Positions 24,833-34,899 of a stretch of 64,000 bases of DNA are shown here, in pieces. A program made the translations under genes and the position numbers. Source of the DNA: Chitinophaga sp. YR627. Its GTDB lineage: Bacteria; Bacteroidota; Bacteroidia; Chitinophagales; Chitinophagaceae. Positions within the stretch are counted from its first letter, which is position 1; each line of letters opens with the position of its first letter. The stretch lies in NCBI RefSeq assembly GCF_900114995.1, contig NZ_FOUX01000001.1, positions 1,364,001-1,428,000 of the forward strand. Reading direction: 5' to 3'. The notes beneath the pieces were generated by a model. That model had not been told where the DNA came from. It saw nothing but the letters and a program-made list of their open reading frames with translations, and searched no databases.

Positions 24833-27800
24833 ATGCCCCTCGAACATAGTAGCGAAAAGACTGTCCATAACAAGGACCGTGCAGTGGCACATCATTCGAA
24901 TAATCCGGCCGTTTCGAGACCGGCAGTACCTGCTATTCAAAAAATGTCGGAAGATAAACAAGGGGAAGAAGCAGGTATGGAAGAACTGGCAGAGGATGCC
25001 GCTATTCCTGCTAAATTCTCCTTGCCGGCAGACAATAACAACGAACCCGCTGCATTTCCCGGCGTACAGCCATTCCAACTCAGGTCAGGTAACACCGCAA
25101 TGGCCGCTGGCCCGGTGGTTCAGCTTAAAAAGCTACTGATTACAGCACCCGGCAGAGGCAGGAAAAACGATGTCGTGATATCGATGGAGCATGATGAGTT
25201 GATAAAAGTTATCAAGCCTCCCAGAGTGAGGCGTCCCGCTAATGGTAGAATGACCATTAGTATCGGAGGGAAGCCCCCTAAATATGTTCCGATCGATAAT
25301 GTGATTGCCGCTGTGCAAAAAGCGATGAATGCCATGGACGTAGATGGTAAAGTTTTCAATGAACTGAAAATGCTGCTTGGGGTGCTTACCGACCAGAAGA
25401 ATGCCAAACCCAGGACACGAAGCAAGAAGCGTAAACGGGAAGCATCACCTGTAAGGGACGTAAAACGGCCAAAGAAAAAAGACAAGGTGATGAGGGATCT
25501 TAAGGAGAAAGAAGCATATGAGGCGCTGGAAGAAGTGAAAGAAAATGATGCGCAGGTAAAAGACCTTACAACTGTTGAGCAGGAAGTAAAACCTATCGGT
25601 CCGGATGAACCGCTGAAATTTGTCGCCTGGAACCTGAACCATTTTGGGGAGGGCAAAAACCTTAGTGAGAAAGAAATAATAGCTAAAATAAGGGAATTCG
25701 CACCAAACGGTGGCGTAAGGGACATGAAAGAATATATAATGTATGATCGTACTTCCGGGATGATCGAAGAATTTCTGAATGTACTCGCCAGGTATACTGG
25801 AAAACTGCCACTTTTCACCAATATTACGGAGGTCAGTCTCCTGATGGATGCTATCGGTAACCTGAAGTATATATTGGAAAGGGTCGGTAAGTCTAACAAG
25901 TATTATGGAGGAAAATATACTATCATCGAAGAGATTGCCGGTTCCCTGAAAAAACATTACATACTGGCGCATTCCAGAAGTCTGTTAAAACAGCATCCCT
26001 CCCTCATTATGGGCTTCAACGAAGTAGGCGAAGGGGTTGATACAATGAAGCAAAAGCTGGAAGGGAAGACAAAAGAAGAACCTAAAGGCAGCGGCATACA
26101 GGTAGAAAAAGGGCCACGTCTCCAGTCTATTTCGATAAGCGTACCACTCCTTATAGATGCGGTCAGTGTACATAACATGTTCGCGGAAAAGAAAGATCGG
26201 ATACCTGAATACCTGGTGGAGAAAAAGGATCGGTATAGCGTAGCGGATCGCTGGGATCACTCTGAGGCGTATACGCGATTAGGTCCAAAGACCGACTACC
26301 TGCGCAATGGACAGATAGAGTATTATCCTGTTGCTTTTAATAGCGGCGTATTTGAATATAAAGGAGCCATGATCGTCAGTGGAACGGAAATTGTTCCGGT
26401 GGAGGACGGGGAGGACATAGTATGGACTAAAAATCCCGGGCTGGGTGGATATTACATGTTCAGACCTATTGTCGTACACAAATTCGCGCTAAAAACAGAA
26501 AAAAAGGAGGAAGAAGGCACTGATATTATCATGGGCATGTCGGAAGGAAATAACGCGCCCGCCGGGAAGGACGTGTGGTTTGGAATGGTTCATACAAGTC
26601 CGCATGGCGACGAGTTTGACAGAAGAGAGATTTATGTGAATCAACTGAGCGAATCCATACCAGCACTGAGGGACCAGGCCGCTGGTAACAATGCACAATT
26701 GGTTATTGGTGGTGATTATTACATCGCAGAGGAAGCATTGATCACGAGTCCGCCTACATTGCAATATGAGGGTAATAACTACCAGGATGAAAATGGCTTC
26801 AAAATGGAGAGATCGGAGCTCAATAAACGGCCGGGGCTGACAGTCGGCAGGAATGTGGGTAAATCCGGTAGGGTTGAAACGACCAGAAAGGTGGGCATGA
26901 AACCGGGTACAGGAACAGATTCAAAGACTGAGATGCAAAGTGGTGAATTAACTAATGTAGACACTGAGATGCAGCCTGAGACAGTGGCAAAGACAGATAA
27001 TGAAACTGGAGTGGTAACTAATGCAAAACCTGAGATGGACGTAAAGAAAGATACAGCGACAGAGAAAAAGAAAGAGGAAGAAGAAGAGCCTTATGTAACG
27101 GGAAAAATGAACGAGATCAGGAACATGGTACATCCCTTAACAGACGAGCCGTATAATTTTAAGGATACACTTAGTAAGGAAAAGATGAAAGATGTGCGCT
27201 CAATGACTGGTACGAATGAAAATAGCCTGGGACTGCAAAGCGCAGATTACTTTATCGTTGATAAGTCTTCATCCAAAACCTATCAGACCGGGATCATAGA
27301 CCCAGTTACCGGTATACCGTTTTATATGGAAAGCGATAACCGGGAAATGTCAGATGCCTGGTTCGCTTTTAGTGATCACGTACCAGTTATGCTCGTCGTA
27401 TCTCCGAAAGAGAATGCCAAATCTGTCGGTAACGCGTTTGCGGGCAATAAAGGGTATTTTAATAACGATCCCTCCAATCTGAATCTCTTTGACCTGAGAT
27501 ATCTTCAGATATCTAATGGGATGGCCAGGATCCGGGAAGACATAACTTTATACCCCAAAATGCAGGTTGATTACCTCGAGGCACGTTTTGCTGAAGTGCA
27601 GCAAGTAAGGAAACTAGGAGTGATTCCGGAAAACGCCCAGATATTTATGAACCAGCTGATGATAAACATAGATAAAGTAATAGCTGGCAAAAAGAAAAGA
27701 ATGGATATCTCCACGGAAATGTTTGAAGTCTATCAGGCAAGAGAAGCATATATCACGACTGCGCTTTATCAGATATGGTCGGATATCTATTCAATCCGTG

Positions 27801-29350
27801 AGGAGCACGATAATAAGCTCCTGGAACATATTCAGGACGTACGGATGATCCTCAAAGAGGAAAAAATAAATGCACTCAATACCAGAGGCGAGGGTATGGG
27901 GAATGAGGCCTCAAAGGAGGCCAGAGAGGTCCTGGGAAAATATGTACAAAAATCTTCTTTGGATAAAATAGATGAAACCTTTGAAGTGCTGATAGACCCT
28001 CTACTGATAGACCGTCATATGGTGATGGAGGAATTTCTAAGATTAAAATCCGAATTGACAACGGTTTTGTTACAAGGTCTGTTGGAGCAGATGGGGGTAT
28101 ATGTGAATGCAATGATGGAGGACGAGTCAACGGATAAGGGGAAGAAACAGGTAAATATCAGGAGTAATTATAACTTGTTCGTGGAACTTGCAGGTAATAC
28201 CGGCACGACGCATAAGGTACGCACAAAGCATGACAGGAATTTTTCTGGTGATGTTTATGAGGAAGATCTGAAAGATACTCCCCGGGAGCTTGCGCTCTTT
28301 GGAGGAATACCTAACAGGGGGAATGATTGTTTCCTGAATTCATTATGTCAGCTCTTGACCCTACCCGCTTATCAGACTCTGGCACTGGATTTCGATGTAC
28401 GGGATTTTATAAATAAAATCGGTAAACCAGAGAGGATCAGAAGAGTAGATGTCAGAGAGTTACGCTTGTATTTATTTGCATTGAACCGGGTCCAGACAAT
28501 GGGTGGGCAAGAAGATGCTACTGAGCTGCTTGGTAAACTGATGGATGAAATTGAACCGCTGCTGGTGGGTGACAGGAAACAATATGACGAAACGTTTAAA
28601 GTCCTGAGTAGCTACAAACGCACCATCACTGAGATACCTCCTGATCATTCTTATGATTGGCCTATAGATCCAGGTGTTGTGCAGTGGGTAGATAATGAAA
28701 AAACGACAGACCAGGCGCCTGAAAATATACTATACGTACCAGTTGACAATGCACAGGGGCTTTCCGACTGGCTGCAATATCCGAAACGTCAGTATTCATT
28801 CCAGCCCGGCATGGAATGGGCTGTCATGAATGATCAATGGCATAGTGTAACAAAGATGGAAGAAGTGGTAATATTCAAACGTCTGCCAGCTGTATTGACA
28901 ATCGCATTAAATCGTTTCGGAAATGATCTGCAGAAAATTAGCAGACCATTTGAGATGCCATTGAAATTTAGCCAGATCTCCGATGATGGGGGGACAAGAA
29001 TGGAGCATTTCTATGAACTGCAGGGATTTGTCTATCATCAGGGTGATACCCGCGGTGGAGGGCATTACTGGATGCATAAAAAACAAGGCGACAGCTGGCT
29101 GAAAGCAGAAGATGCCCAGGTTGAACATTCAACATTAGGAGAATCTGACAAAGAAGGAACATTCACGCATGACATTAATAACGCATATATCTATACCTAT
29201 TTTCGTACGCATATGGCGCCTCCCCGGGATATACAGCCTGTTGTAAGCCAGGACGCCCACATGGAAGAAGAAGAAGAAGACAAAAAAGAGACACCGGTTA
29301 CAGGAGTTGTTTCTGATACTAATGAGCAACAGGAATATTTCTTCATGTAG
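24833..29350 (+). CDS. Putative effector: EEP (DNase I/phosphatase-like) domain fused to a ubiquitin-specific-protease-like domain
   Basis: A 1,505-residue protein without a signal peptide. Residues 1-100 are a flexible leader ending RSGNTAMAAGPVVQLKK, resembling leaders of polymorphic or contractile-injection cargo. A basic stretch (190-218, RSKKRKREASPVRDVKRPKKK) looks like a eukaryotic nuclear localisation signal. Residues ~258-860 carry EEP motifs in order: FVAWNLNHFG (N267), LIMGFNEVGEG (E397), FGMVHTSPHG (H587), LVIGGDYY (D627), SADYFIVDK, and FSDHVPVML (D848, H849), with a charged insertion at ~640-770. A helical linker (~880-1100) follows. Residues ~1151-1460 match the USP/C19 fold: Cys box GGIPNRGNDCFLNSLCQLL (oxyanion N1161, nucleophile C1166) and His box YELQGFVYH...GGGHYW (H1411) with ED at 1426-1427. 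Predicted to cleave nucleic acid or phosphoinositide and to remove ubiquitin in a eukaryotic host; substrates are inference. Confidence 0.8.
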   Translation: MPLEHSSEKTVHNKDRAVAHHSNNPAVSRPAVPAIQKMSEDKQGEEAGMEELAEDAAIPAKFSLPADNNNEPAAFPGVQPFQLRSGNTAMAAGPVVQLKKLLITAPGRGRKNDVVISMEHDELIKVIKPPRVRRPANGRMTISIGGKPPKYVPIDNVIAAVQKAMNAMDVDGKVFNELKMLLGVLTDQKNAKPRTRSKKRKREASPVRDVKRPKKKDKVMRDLKEKEAYEALEEVKENDAQVKDLTTVEQEVKPIGPDEPLKFVAWNLNHFGEGKNLSEKEIIAKIREFAPNGGVRDMKEYIMYDRTSGMIEEFLNVLARYTGKLPLFTNITEVSLLMDAIGNLKYILERVGKSNKYYGGKYTIIEEIAGSLKKHYILAHSRSLLKQHPSLIMGFNEVGEGVDTMKQKLEGKTKEEPKGSGIQVEKGPRLQSISISVPLLIDAVSVHNMFAEKKDRIPEYLVEKKDRYSVADRWDHSEAYTRLGPKTDYLRNGQIEYYPVAFNSGVFEYKGAMIVSGTEIVPVEDGEDIVWTKNPGLGGYYMFRPIVVHKFALKTEKKEEEGTDIIMGMSEGNNAPAGKDVWFGMVHTSPHGDEFDRREIYVNQLSESIPALRDQAAGNNAQLVIGGDYYIAEEALITSPPTLQYEGNNYQDENGFKMERSELNKRPGLTVGRNVGKSGRVETTRKVGMKPGTGTDSKTEMQSGELTNVDTEMQPETVAKTDNETGVVTNAKPEMDVKKDTATEKKKEEEEEPYVTGKMNEIRNMVHPLTDEPYNFKDTLSKEKMKDVRSMTGTNENSLGLQSADYFIVDKSSSKTYQTGIIDPVTGIPFYMESDNREMSDAWFAFSDHVPVMLVVSPKENAKSVGNAFAGNKGYFNNDPSNLNLFDLRYLQISNGMARIREDITLYPKMQVDYLEARFAEVQQVRKLGVIPENAQIFMNQLMINIDKVIAGKKKRMDISTEMFEVYQAREAYITTALYQIWSDIYSIREEHDNKLLEHIQDVRMILKEEKINALNTRGEGMGNEASKEAREVLGKYVQKSSLDKIDETFEVLIDPLLIDRHMVMEEFLRLKSELTTVLLQGLLEQMGVYVNAMMEDESTDKGKKQVNIRSNYNLFVELAGNTGTTHKVRTKHDRNFSGDVYEEDLKDTPRELALFGGIPNRGNDCFLNSLCQLLTLPAYQTLALDFDVRDFINKIGKPERIRRVDVRELRLYLFALNRVQTMGGQEDATELLGKLMDEIEPLLVGDRKQYDETFKVLSSYKRTITEIPPDHSYDWPIDPGVVQWVDNEKTTDQAPENILYVPVDNAQGLSDWLQYPKRQYSFQPGMEWAVMNDQWHSVTKMEEVVIFKRLPAVLTIALNRFGNDLQKISRPFEMPLKFSQISDDGGTRMEHFYELQGFVYHQGDTRGGGHYWMHKKQGDSWLKAEDAQVEHSTLGESDKEGTFTHDINNAYIYTYFRTHMAPPRDIQPVVSQDAHMEEEEEDKKETPVTGVVSDTNEQQEYFFM

Positions 29351-29414
29351 ATAGAATAAAGTAACCGGAGATACATTTTCTAATCAGCATCAATCTGTTT
29401 TTAAAGTTAAAAAC

Positions 29415-29952
29415 ATGCTAAGATCACTACTGTTAACACTCACAATATTATCCCAGATTCTTGCCTTTGCGCAACAACCAATAAAGCGATCCGGCAAATA
29501 CCTGGGACAACAGCCGCCTGGTACGGCCCCGGCCAAATTTGCACCTGACTTTATCTCATTGCCCGATCAACATGAATTCGGATCCATATTTTCAGCGAAT
29601 GGAGAGGAGTGTTATTTTGCTGTTGACAGCAATGGTAAAGCCGAAATAAGATATACGAAACTGGTTAGCGGACAATGGATAACACCCATAACAATACTGT
29701 CCGATAAGGTATACAGTTATAACGACCCGATGTTGTCACCTGATGAAAGTAAACTCTTCTTTATCTCGGATCGCCCACTGGATAGTAGCAGCAAAAAGAA
29801 AGACTATGATATCTGGTATGTAAAGAAGAAAGGCGATCGCTGGTCAGTGCCGATGAATGCAGGTCCGCGCTGATGGAAAGTATTTATTCTATACCAGCAG
29901 ACAGGACATCTACTGGGTAGACGCTAAAGTGATAGACAAATTTAGACAGTAA
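29415..29952 (+). pseudogene. PD40-type beta-propeller protein, internally deleted and frameshifted
   Basis: The first frame encodes 152 residues: a signal peptide (to FAQQ), then PDFISLPDQHEFGSIFS, MLSPDESKLFFISDRP and DIWYVKKKGDRWSVPMNAGPR, typical of TolB-like WD40/PD40 propellers. It stops at TGA (29871-29873). One frame over, the sequence continues ADGKYLFYTSRQDIYWVDA KVIDKFRQ to a TAA at 29950-29952, which reads as the normal C-terminus of the same family. Intact relatives are roughly twice as long, so a middle segment was lost and the frame shifted. A short product from the first frame may still be made. Confidence 0.75.
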
Positions 29953-29958
29953 AAAAGT

Positions 29959-29996
29959 AAAAGCAGCAGGGAATAATATCCTTCTGCTGCTTTTTT
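29959..29996. terminator. Bidirectional intrinsic terminator
   Basis: AAAAGCAGCAG (29959-29969) pairs with CTGCTGCTTTT (29984-29994), followed by six T on the forward strand and preceded by an A-run for the reverse strand. It lies between the propeller pseudogene and the convergent PKD gene and serves both. Confidence 0.85.
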
Positions 29997-30015
29997 ATAT
30001 TGAAAGCCAGTACAT

Positions 30016-33000
30016 TTATCTAACGATCGTCACCGTACCGTTAAACATAAAGGTGCCGCCTTCTTCGCAGATCGTCTCAATAGAATATACATAAGTCCCG
30101 ATCGGCGCTACTTCATTCTTCCACGTGCCATCCCATCCGGAGGTAGCAGTATTGATCTGGAAATGCATTCTTTCAAACACCAGACTACCCCATCTGTCAA
30201 ATACACGCATACTCACGACTTCCTTCACACCCCGTCCTTTGGGATAGAACCATTCATTTTTGCCATCCCTGTTGGGTGAAAAGGCATTCGGGAGGAAGAT
30301 AGCATCCTGATTACAGGTCACTTTTACCAATACATCATCCGTCGCCTTACAACCGTATTTATTTTCCACTTCTACGACATAGGTTGTAGAAAGATTCGGC
30401 ATGGCTTCCGGTGTCGCACAGGTAGCACAGTTCAGGTACTGCGCCGGCGTCCAGTTCCATTTTACGATATCCGGACTACCACTTCTGCCCAGTTTAACCG
30501 GCTTGCCTGCCATTACCGTCTGATCAGGACCTGCATCAATAGTGGGCGGTGCATGTACGGTCACTGCTACAGATGTATCACGTGTAAAGCAGCCTGCCAG
30601 ATCATGACCGCTTACCTGGAAGGAATAATTACCGGGAGCCGTGATAGAGACATTGGGAGATGCACTGTGCGTATTATCCAGTCCCTGTCCTTTCCACTCA
30701 TAACTATCCGCACCCTCTACTCTTAATGCCAGCGATTGTCCCAGACAAATAGCCGTATCGGGCATCGCACGCATATCGAAAGGCTGTACCACACGAATGC
30801 TTACATCGCCCGTATTAACGCAGCCATTGGCATCTGTGACAGTTACCTGGTAAGTCGTACTGACAGTCGGACTCGCAAGGGGAGCCGCTGTATTGGAATC
30901 ACTCAGTTGCGCTGCGGGCGACCACTGATAAGTAACGCCACCAGTTGCACTGATCGTGGTATTGCTGCCCAGACACAGGATATTGTTTCCGGCATTGGTC
31001 GTAACCACTGGTTTAGGTACGATATTGATGCTGTGGTGAGCCGTATCAATACAACCATCCTTCGTAGTAGCAATCAGCTGTACATCCGAAAGACCGGATT
31101 GATGATAGGTCTGTTCGGCAGGTTGCTGAACATTACCGATACTACCGTTACCAAAGCTCCAGTTCCAGGTCATATCCTGGGGAGTCGTTACATGGCCGCC
31201 AAAACTTACCGGAACATCCACACAGGCCTTTTCCGGACCGGTAATGCTTATTGCTGGTTTAGGATGAACGGCGATCTTTTTGCTGACCGTCTGCGTACAA
31301 CCATAAGCCGTTGTGGTGCTCAGCGTAAAGTTATATTCCCCGGTTTTATTCAGGTAGAAACGTGGCGTAGCAGTCGTATCATTTTCTGCTACAATACCCG
31401 CATCATAGGTCCATGTATATTTCGCTTCTTTTTTCAGTTCGTCAATAGAGAAACTATTAAATACCGGTGTAAAGCTGACCCATCCTTCATCACATACAAA
31501 CTGCTGCGATGGCGTCATTTCCACGGATAATTTGTCTATGACAATAGGGTCCTTCAGGAAGGCAGTACCTTTACATCCTGCCTGATCCGACAGGATCAGA
31601 CGCGGCTTATAAATACCGGGATTCTTAAAGGTGTGTTTAATGGTAGAATCTGTTGTTTCATTAACGATACCATCTGTAAAGTCCCATGCAAAATTAACGG
31701 CGGCAACAGCGGTTACTTTGAACTCAATATCTTTCGTCAGACAACCGCCCAGCGAGGAGGTGGTAATAGTCCCGTAGGGGCCTTTTACTTCTACTTCCTG
31801 TTCATAGTCATCTTCATTGCCCGCCTCACCGATAGCCCGTAGTTTGACCTTATACCTGCCGGCATAAGTATAGGTATGCGAAGGATTACTGATGGTAGAG
31901 AAACTGCCATCGCCAAAGTCCCAGTAGGAATCAACATAATTGGTAGAAGTATTGGTAAACCGCGCAATCACCGGTGGACAGCCACTGTTATTCACAAAGG
32001 CAGTTGTCACGGTAAAGCCCGCACCGACACTGGATACCTTGATCTGTTTCTGTGCGCTGTCTGTACAACCGTTATTGTCCTTTACGAGCAGTTTAACGGT
32101 ATATCTGCCTTTATCAGGATAGTTCTTAACCGGACTGAATTCCGCAGAAGTAGCCTGATCTCCGAAATCCCAGTGATAGGTAGCCGTACCGCCTGTCTCC
32201 GTTGTATTATTAAAAAACTGCACATTGCCACCCGGAGGTATCAGTGATGCGCTGGGTGTGAAGTCAGCATTCGGACCATTCACCTGTAAGGAAGGACCGG
32301 CGGCCGTACTCGTACAACCATCCTGATCGGTGACCGTCAACTTCGGATAGTAAATACCCGATTTGTCGTAGGTATATTTAAAAGGAGGTGCAGTAAATAC
32401 TTTTGGCGCTGTACCATCACCAAAACTCCATGACCAGGTAGTGATTGGCTTGCCCTTTGAAACATCTGTTTTGTCAGTAAAAGCAAGTGTTGCACCCCGG
32501 CATTCAGGAACACTGGGAACCAGGAACTTAGCTACTGGTCCGTGTACTTTCACCACCACTTTATTACTGGTATCAGGGCATCCCTGTACATTATACGCTA
32601 CAAAACGGATGGTATCAGCGCCGGGTTGCAGATGACTAAATGCCGTGCGCTGATAATCGGCACTGTTCCAGTAAGCAGGCGTACCATCTGAAGACGTCCA
32701 TACATAAGACCATACATTTAAACCATAGATGTTTTTGTTGATGGAAGTTACGCTGGCATTCAGGGTATCACTGCCACATAGCGTTGTTTTATCTGTAGTG
32801 ATGGTAATAGGTGATGGTGCGTATACGGTAACGTTCATCGAGTCAGAACTGGTACAGCTGCCGTTGGATACGGTAAGCTTCACTTTATAGGTACCGGTTG
32901 TTTTAAAGTCGTGTTTTAAGAGGCTTGTTTTCGTCGTGTAAGTTTCTTCCTTTCCATCTCCCCAGCTCCATTTCCAGCTGGTAACATCACCAATAGATTT

Positions 33001-34899
33001 ATCTTCAAAACGGCCTTCTGTGCGGTTGTTACAATCCACCGACTGCATCACGAAACGGGGGAACGGATTGACAGCGGTGATATACGCCGGTTTTGTTATT
33101 TTTTCAGTACAACTGTGGTTGGATACCGTCAGCGTAACAGAATAGGTTCCCGGTTTTTTATAACTATGGGTGGTATTCTGAGACGAACCAGGAGCGGTAT
33201 TATCTCCAAAGTCCCAGGACCATCCATTACCCACGTCCGTTGTACCCTTAAAATGCACGGTATTGTTACCGCAGATCTCCGGTGCTTCCGGAGAGGAGAA
33301 ATCAGGTTTGGGCTTTATATATACCTTGATGGAATTAATGGAATAGAGGCTGACAGTTCCTTTACAGCCATTCTTTGACAGATAGGTCAGCGTTACAGGA
33401 TAAGTGCCTTCATTGTCATAGGTATGTGTGGGCGTTGCTTCTGTTGATTGAGTACCATCTGCCAGGTCCCAGGCATAGCTGATAATACTGTCACCGATGC
33501 TGATATAGGCGCTGAAACGGGTCGTTAAGCCTACACAACCTTCCGGCTTGCTGGCATATGTAAACACTTCCGTTTTAGCCAGATTGACGGTCTGTTGTAC
33601 CGAGGATACACAACCCGTGCTACTGCTGGCAGTGAGCTTAATATCAAAAGAACCTAAGGTATTATATACAGGAGAAGGATGTTGCTGTGCAGATGTTGCT
33701 CCGTTACCAAAGTCCCAGTGCCAGCTATTGGCGCCTTCCGATTTGTTTGTCAGTTTCACGGTAACAGGCGCATCACAGATAGGCTTTATCTCACTTGTAA
33801 ATGCAGGCTTTGGTGCGGCAATGATGGTCAGTACTTTGCTGATAGTTTCTTTACATTTCCCATATTCAGCTGTCATCGTCACCTTCACAGTACCGGCGCT
33901 ATCAGGCGTATACTGAGCCGTAGTACCATTGCCGATGATGCTGCCTTTATCAACACTCCAGCTGATGTTATCAGCAACAGGCGTATTACTGGCGCTCAGG
34001 GTGGCGGAACTGTTTTCACAGATTTTTGCAGGCACCTGGAAATCTGTTTGGAAATTGGCTACATTAATATCTTCAGATGTTTTGGTGTCAATACATCCTT
34101 TATCACTGGTAACGGTGAGCTTAATACGATAAACGCCTTTCTTCATGTATTGATGCGAACCAGGGTTATTCCCTGTCGCGGTGGCCCCATCCCCGAAATC
34201 CCATTTGTAGGTAAGATTGCCCGGTCCGGTACTGGTATTGTCAATGGTCAGTACACCGGGCGCTGTACAAAGGAATTTATCAGATACTTTGAAATCGGCT
34301 TTCAGCGCTGCGGAGACATCTACGATCTTACTGATCCGTTTGGAAGCGGTACAGCCATTGCTATTGGTGACAGTCAGCGTGACAGTGGGAGATAATGCAT
34401 TATTATAGACATGCACAGGATTACTGCCATTACCGATAGCCCCATCCCCGAAATCCCAGGTATAGGTAGTAATCTTACCATCTACAGGATCGGATCTATC
34501 CGCAAACTTTACCTCGAGTGGCATACAACCGGTAGCAGGACTGGCGGTAAAATCCGGTTTGGGTTTCTCCCATACCGTAACCGTTTTGGTAATGTTACTG
34601 GAATTGCCTGCGGCATCTTTTACGGTAAGCATCACCTTGTAAATACCCGGAGAGGTATAGGCTGCGCTCGGACCTTGCTCGTTGGAGGTAAAGCCATTGC
34701 CAAAATCCCATTGCCAGGAGATCGGATTGCCGGTTGACTTATCAGTAAATGTGGTTATCAGACTTTCGCAGTCACTTGTTTTGCCTGGAGTGAAATCCGC
34801 CTTTAGTTGAGCATGGACAGAATTGGTTAAGGACATGGCACTCCAAAGCAGCGCAAATGCGAGGGCATTGCCTGACATGGTCATGGTTTTGAAGGACAT
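30016..34899 (-). CDS. Giant PKD-repeat surface protein with T9SS type B C-terminal domain, paralog of 1208-6076
   Basis: About 1,627 residues from the ATG at 34899 (MSFKTMTMSGN...). The open frame reaches 34956, but that start precedes any signal peptide. The protein aligns end to end with the one at 1208-6076: same signal length, same order of PKD units, shared stretches such as VNNSGCPPVIA, YWDFGDGSFSTI, SPSPITIT-like linkers and an almost identical C-terminal domain (LPNAFSPNRDGKNEWFYPKGRGVKEVV). The C-terminal domain marks it for the type IX secretion system. A surface adhesin role is inferred. The pair arose by duplication and has diverged at many positions, so both copies are likely functional. 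Confidence 0.93.
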   Translation of the reverse strand: MSFKTMTMSGNALAFALLWSAMSLTNSVHAQLKADFTPGKTSDCESLITTFTDKSTGNPISWQWDFGNGFTSNEQGPSAAYTSPGIYKVMLTVKDAAGNSSNITKTVTVWEKPKPDFTASPATGCMPLEVKFADRSDPVDGKITTYTWDFGDGAIGNGSNPVHVYNNALSPTVTLTVTNSNGCTASKRISKIVDVSAALKADFKVSDKFLCTAPGVLTIDNTSTGPGNLTYKWDFGDGATATGNNPGSHQYMKKGVYRIKLTVTSDKGCIDTKTSEDINVANFQTDFQVPAKICENSSATLSASNTPVADNISWSVDKGSIIGNGTTAQYTPDSAGTVKVTMTAEYGKCKETISKVLTIIAAPKPAFTSEIKPICDAPVTVKLTNKSEGANSWHWDFGNGATSAQQHPSPVYNTLGSFDIKLTASSSTGCVSSVQQTVNLAKTEVFTYASKPEGCVGLTTRFSAYISIGDSIISYAWDLADGTQSTEATPTHTYDNEGTYPVTLTYLSKNGCKGTVSLYSINSIKVYIKPKPDFSSPEAPEICGNNTVHFKGTTDVGNGWSWDFGDNTAPGSSQNTTHSYKKPGTYSVTLTVSNHSCTEKITKPAYITAVNPFPRFVMQSVDCNNRTEGRFEDKSIGDVTSWKWSWGDGKEETYTTKTSLLKHDFKTTGTYKVKLTVSNGSCTSSDSMNVTVYAPSPITITTDKTTLCGSDTLNASVTSINKNIYGLNVWSYVWTSSDGTPAYWNSADYQRTAFSHLQPGADTIRFVAYNVQGCPDTSNKVVVKVHGPVAKFLVPSVPECRGATLAFTDKTDVSKGKPITTWSWSFGDGTAPKVFTAPPFKYTYDKSGIYYPKLTVTDQDGCTSTAAGPSLQVNGPNADFTPSASLIPPGGNVQFFNNTTETGGTATYHWDFGDQATSAEFSPVKNYPDKGRYTVKLLVKDNNGCTDSAQKQIKVSSVGAGFTVTTAFVNNSGCPPVIARFTNTSTNYVDSYWDFGDGSFSTISNPSHTYTYAGRYKVKLRAIGEAGNEDDYEQEVEVKGPYGTITTSSLGGCLTKDIEFKVTAVAAVNFAWDFTDGIVNETTDSTIKHTFKNPGIYKPRLILSDQAGCKGTAFLKDPIVIDKLSVEMTPSQQFVCDEGWVSFTPVFNSFSIDELKKEAKYTWTYDAGIVAENDTTATPRFYLNKTGEYNFTLSTTTAYGCTQTVSKKIAVHPKPAISITGPEKACVDVPVSFGGHVTTPQDMTWNWSFGNGSIGNVQQPAEQTYHQSGLSDVQLIATTKDGCIDTAHHSINIVPKPVVTTNAGNNILCLGSNTTISATGGVTYQWSPAAQLSDSNTAAPLASPTVSTTYQVTVTDANGCVNTGDVSIRVVQPFDMRAMPDTAICLGQSLALRVEGADSYEWKGQGLDNTHSASPNVSITAPGNYSFQVSGHDLAGCFTRDTSVAVTVHAPPTIDAGPDQTVMAGKPVKLGRSGSPDIVKWNWTPAQYLNCATCATPEAMPNLSTTYVVEVENKYGCKATDDVLVKVTCNQDAIFLPNAFSPNRDGKNEWFYPKGRGVKEVVSMRVFDRWGSLVFERMHFQINTATSGWDGTWKNEVAPIGTYVYSIETICEEGGTFMFNGTVTIVR

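Noticed and set aside
25120..25899. 259-residue reverse frame inside the effector gene
   Set aside because: Phe/Ser-rich antisense of Lys/Glu-rich coding sequence.
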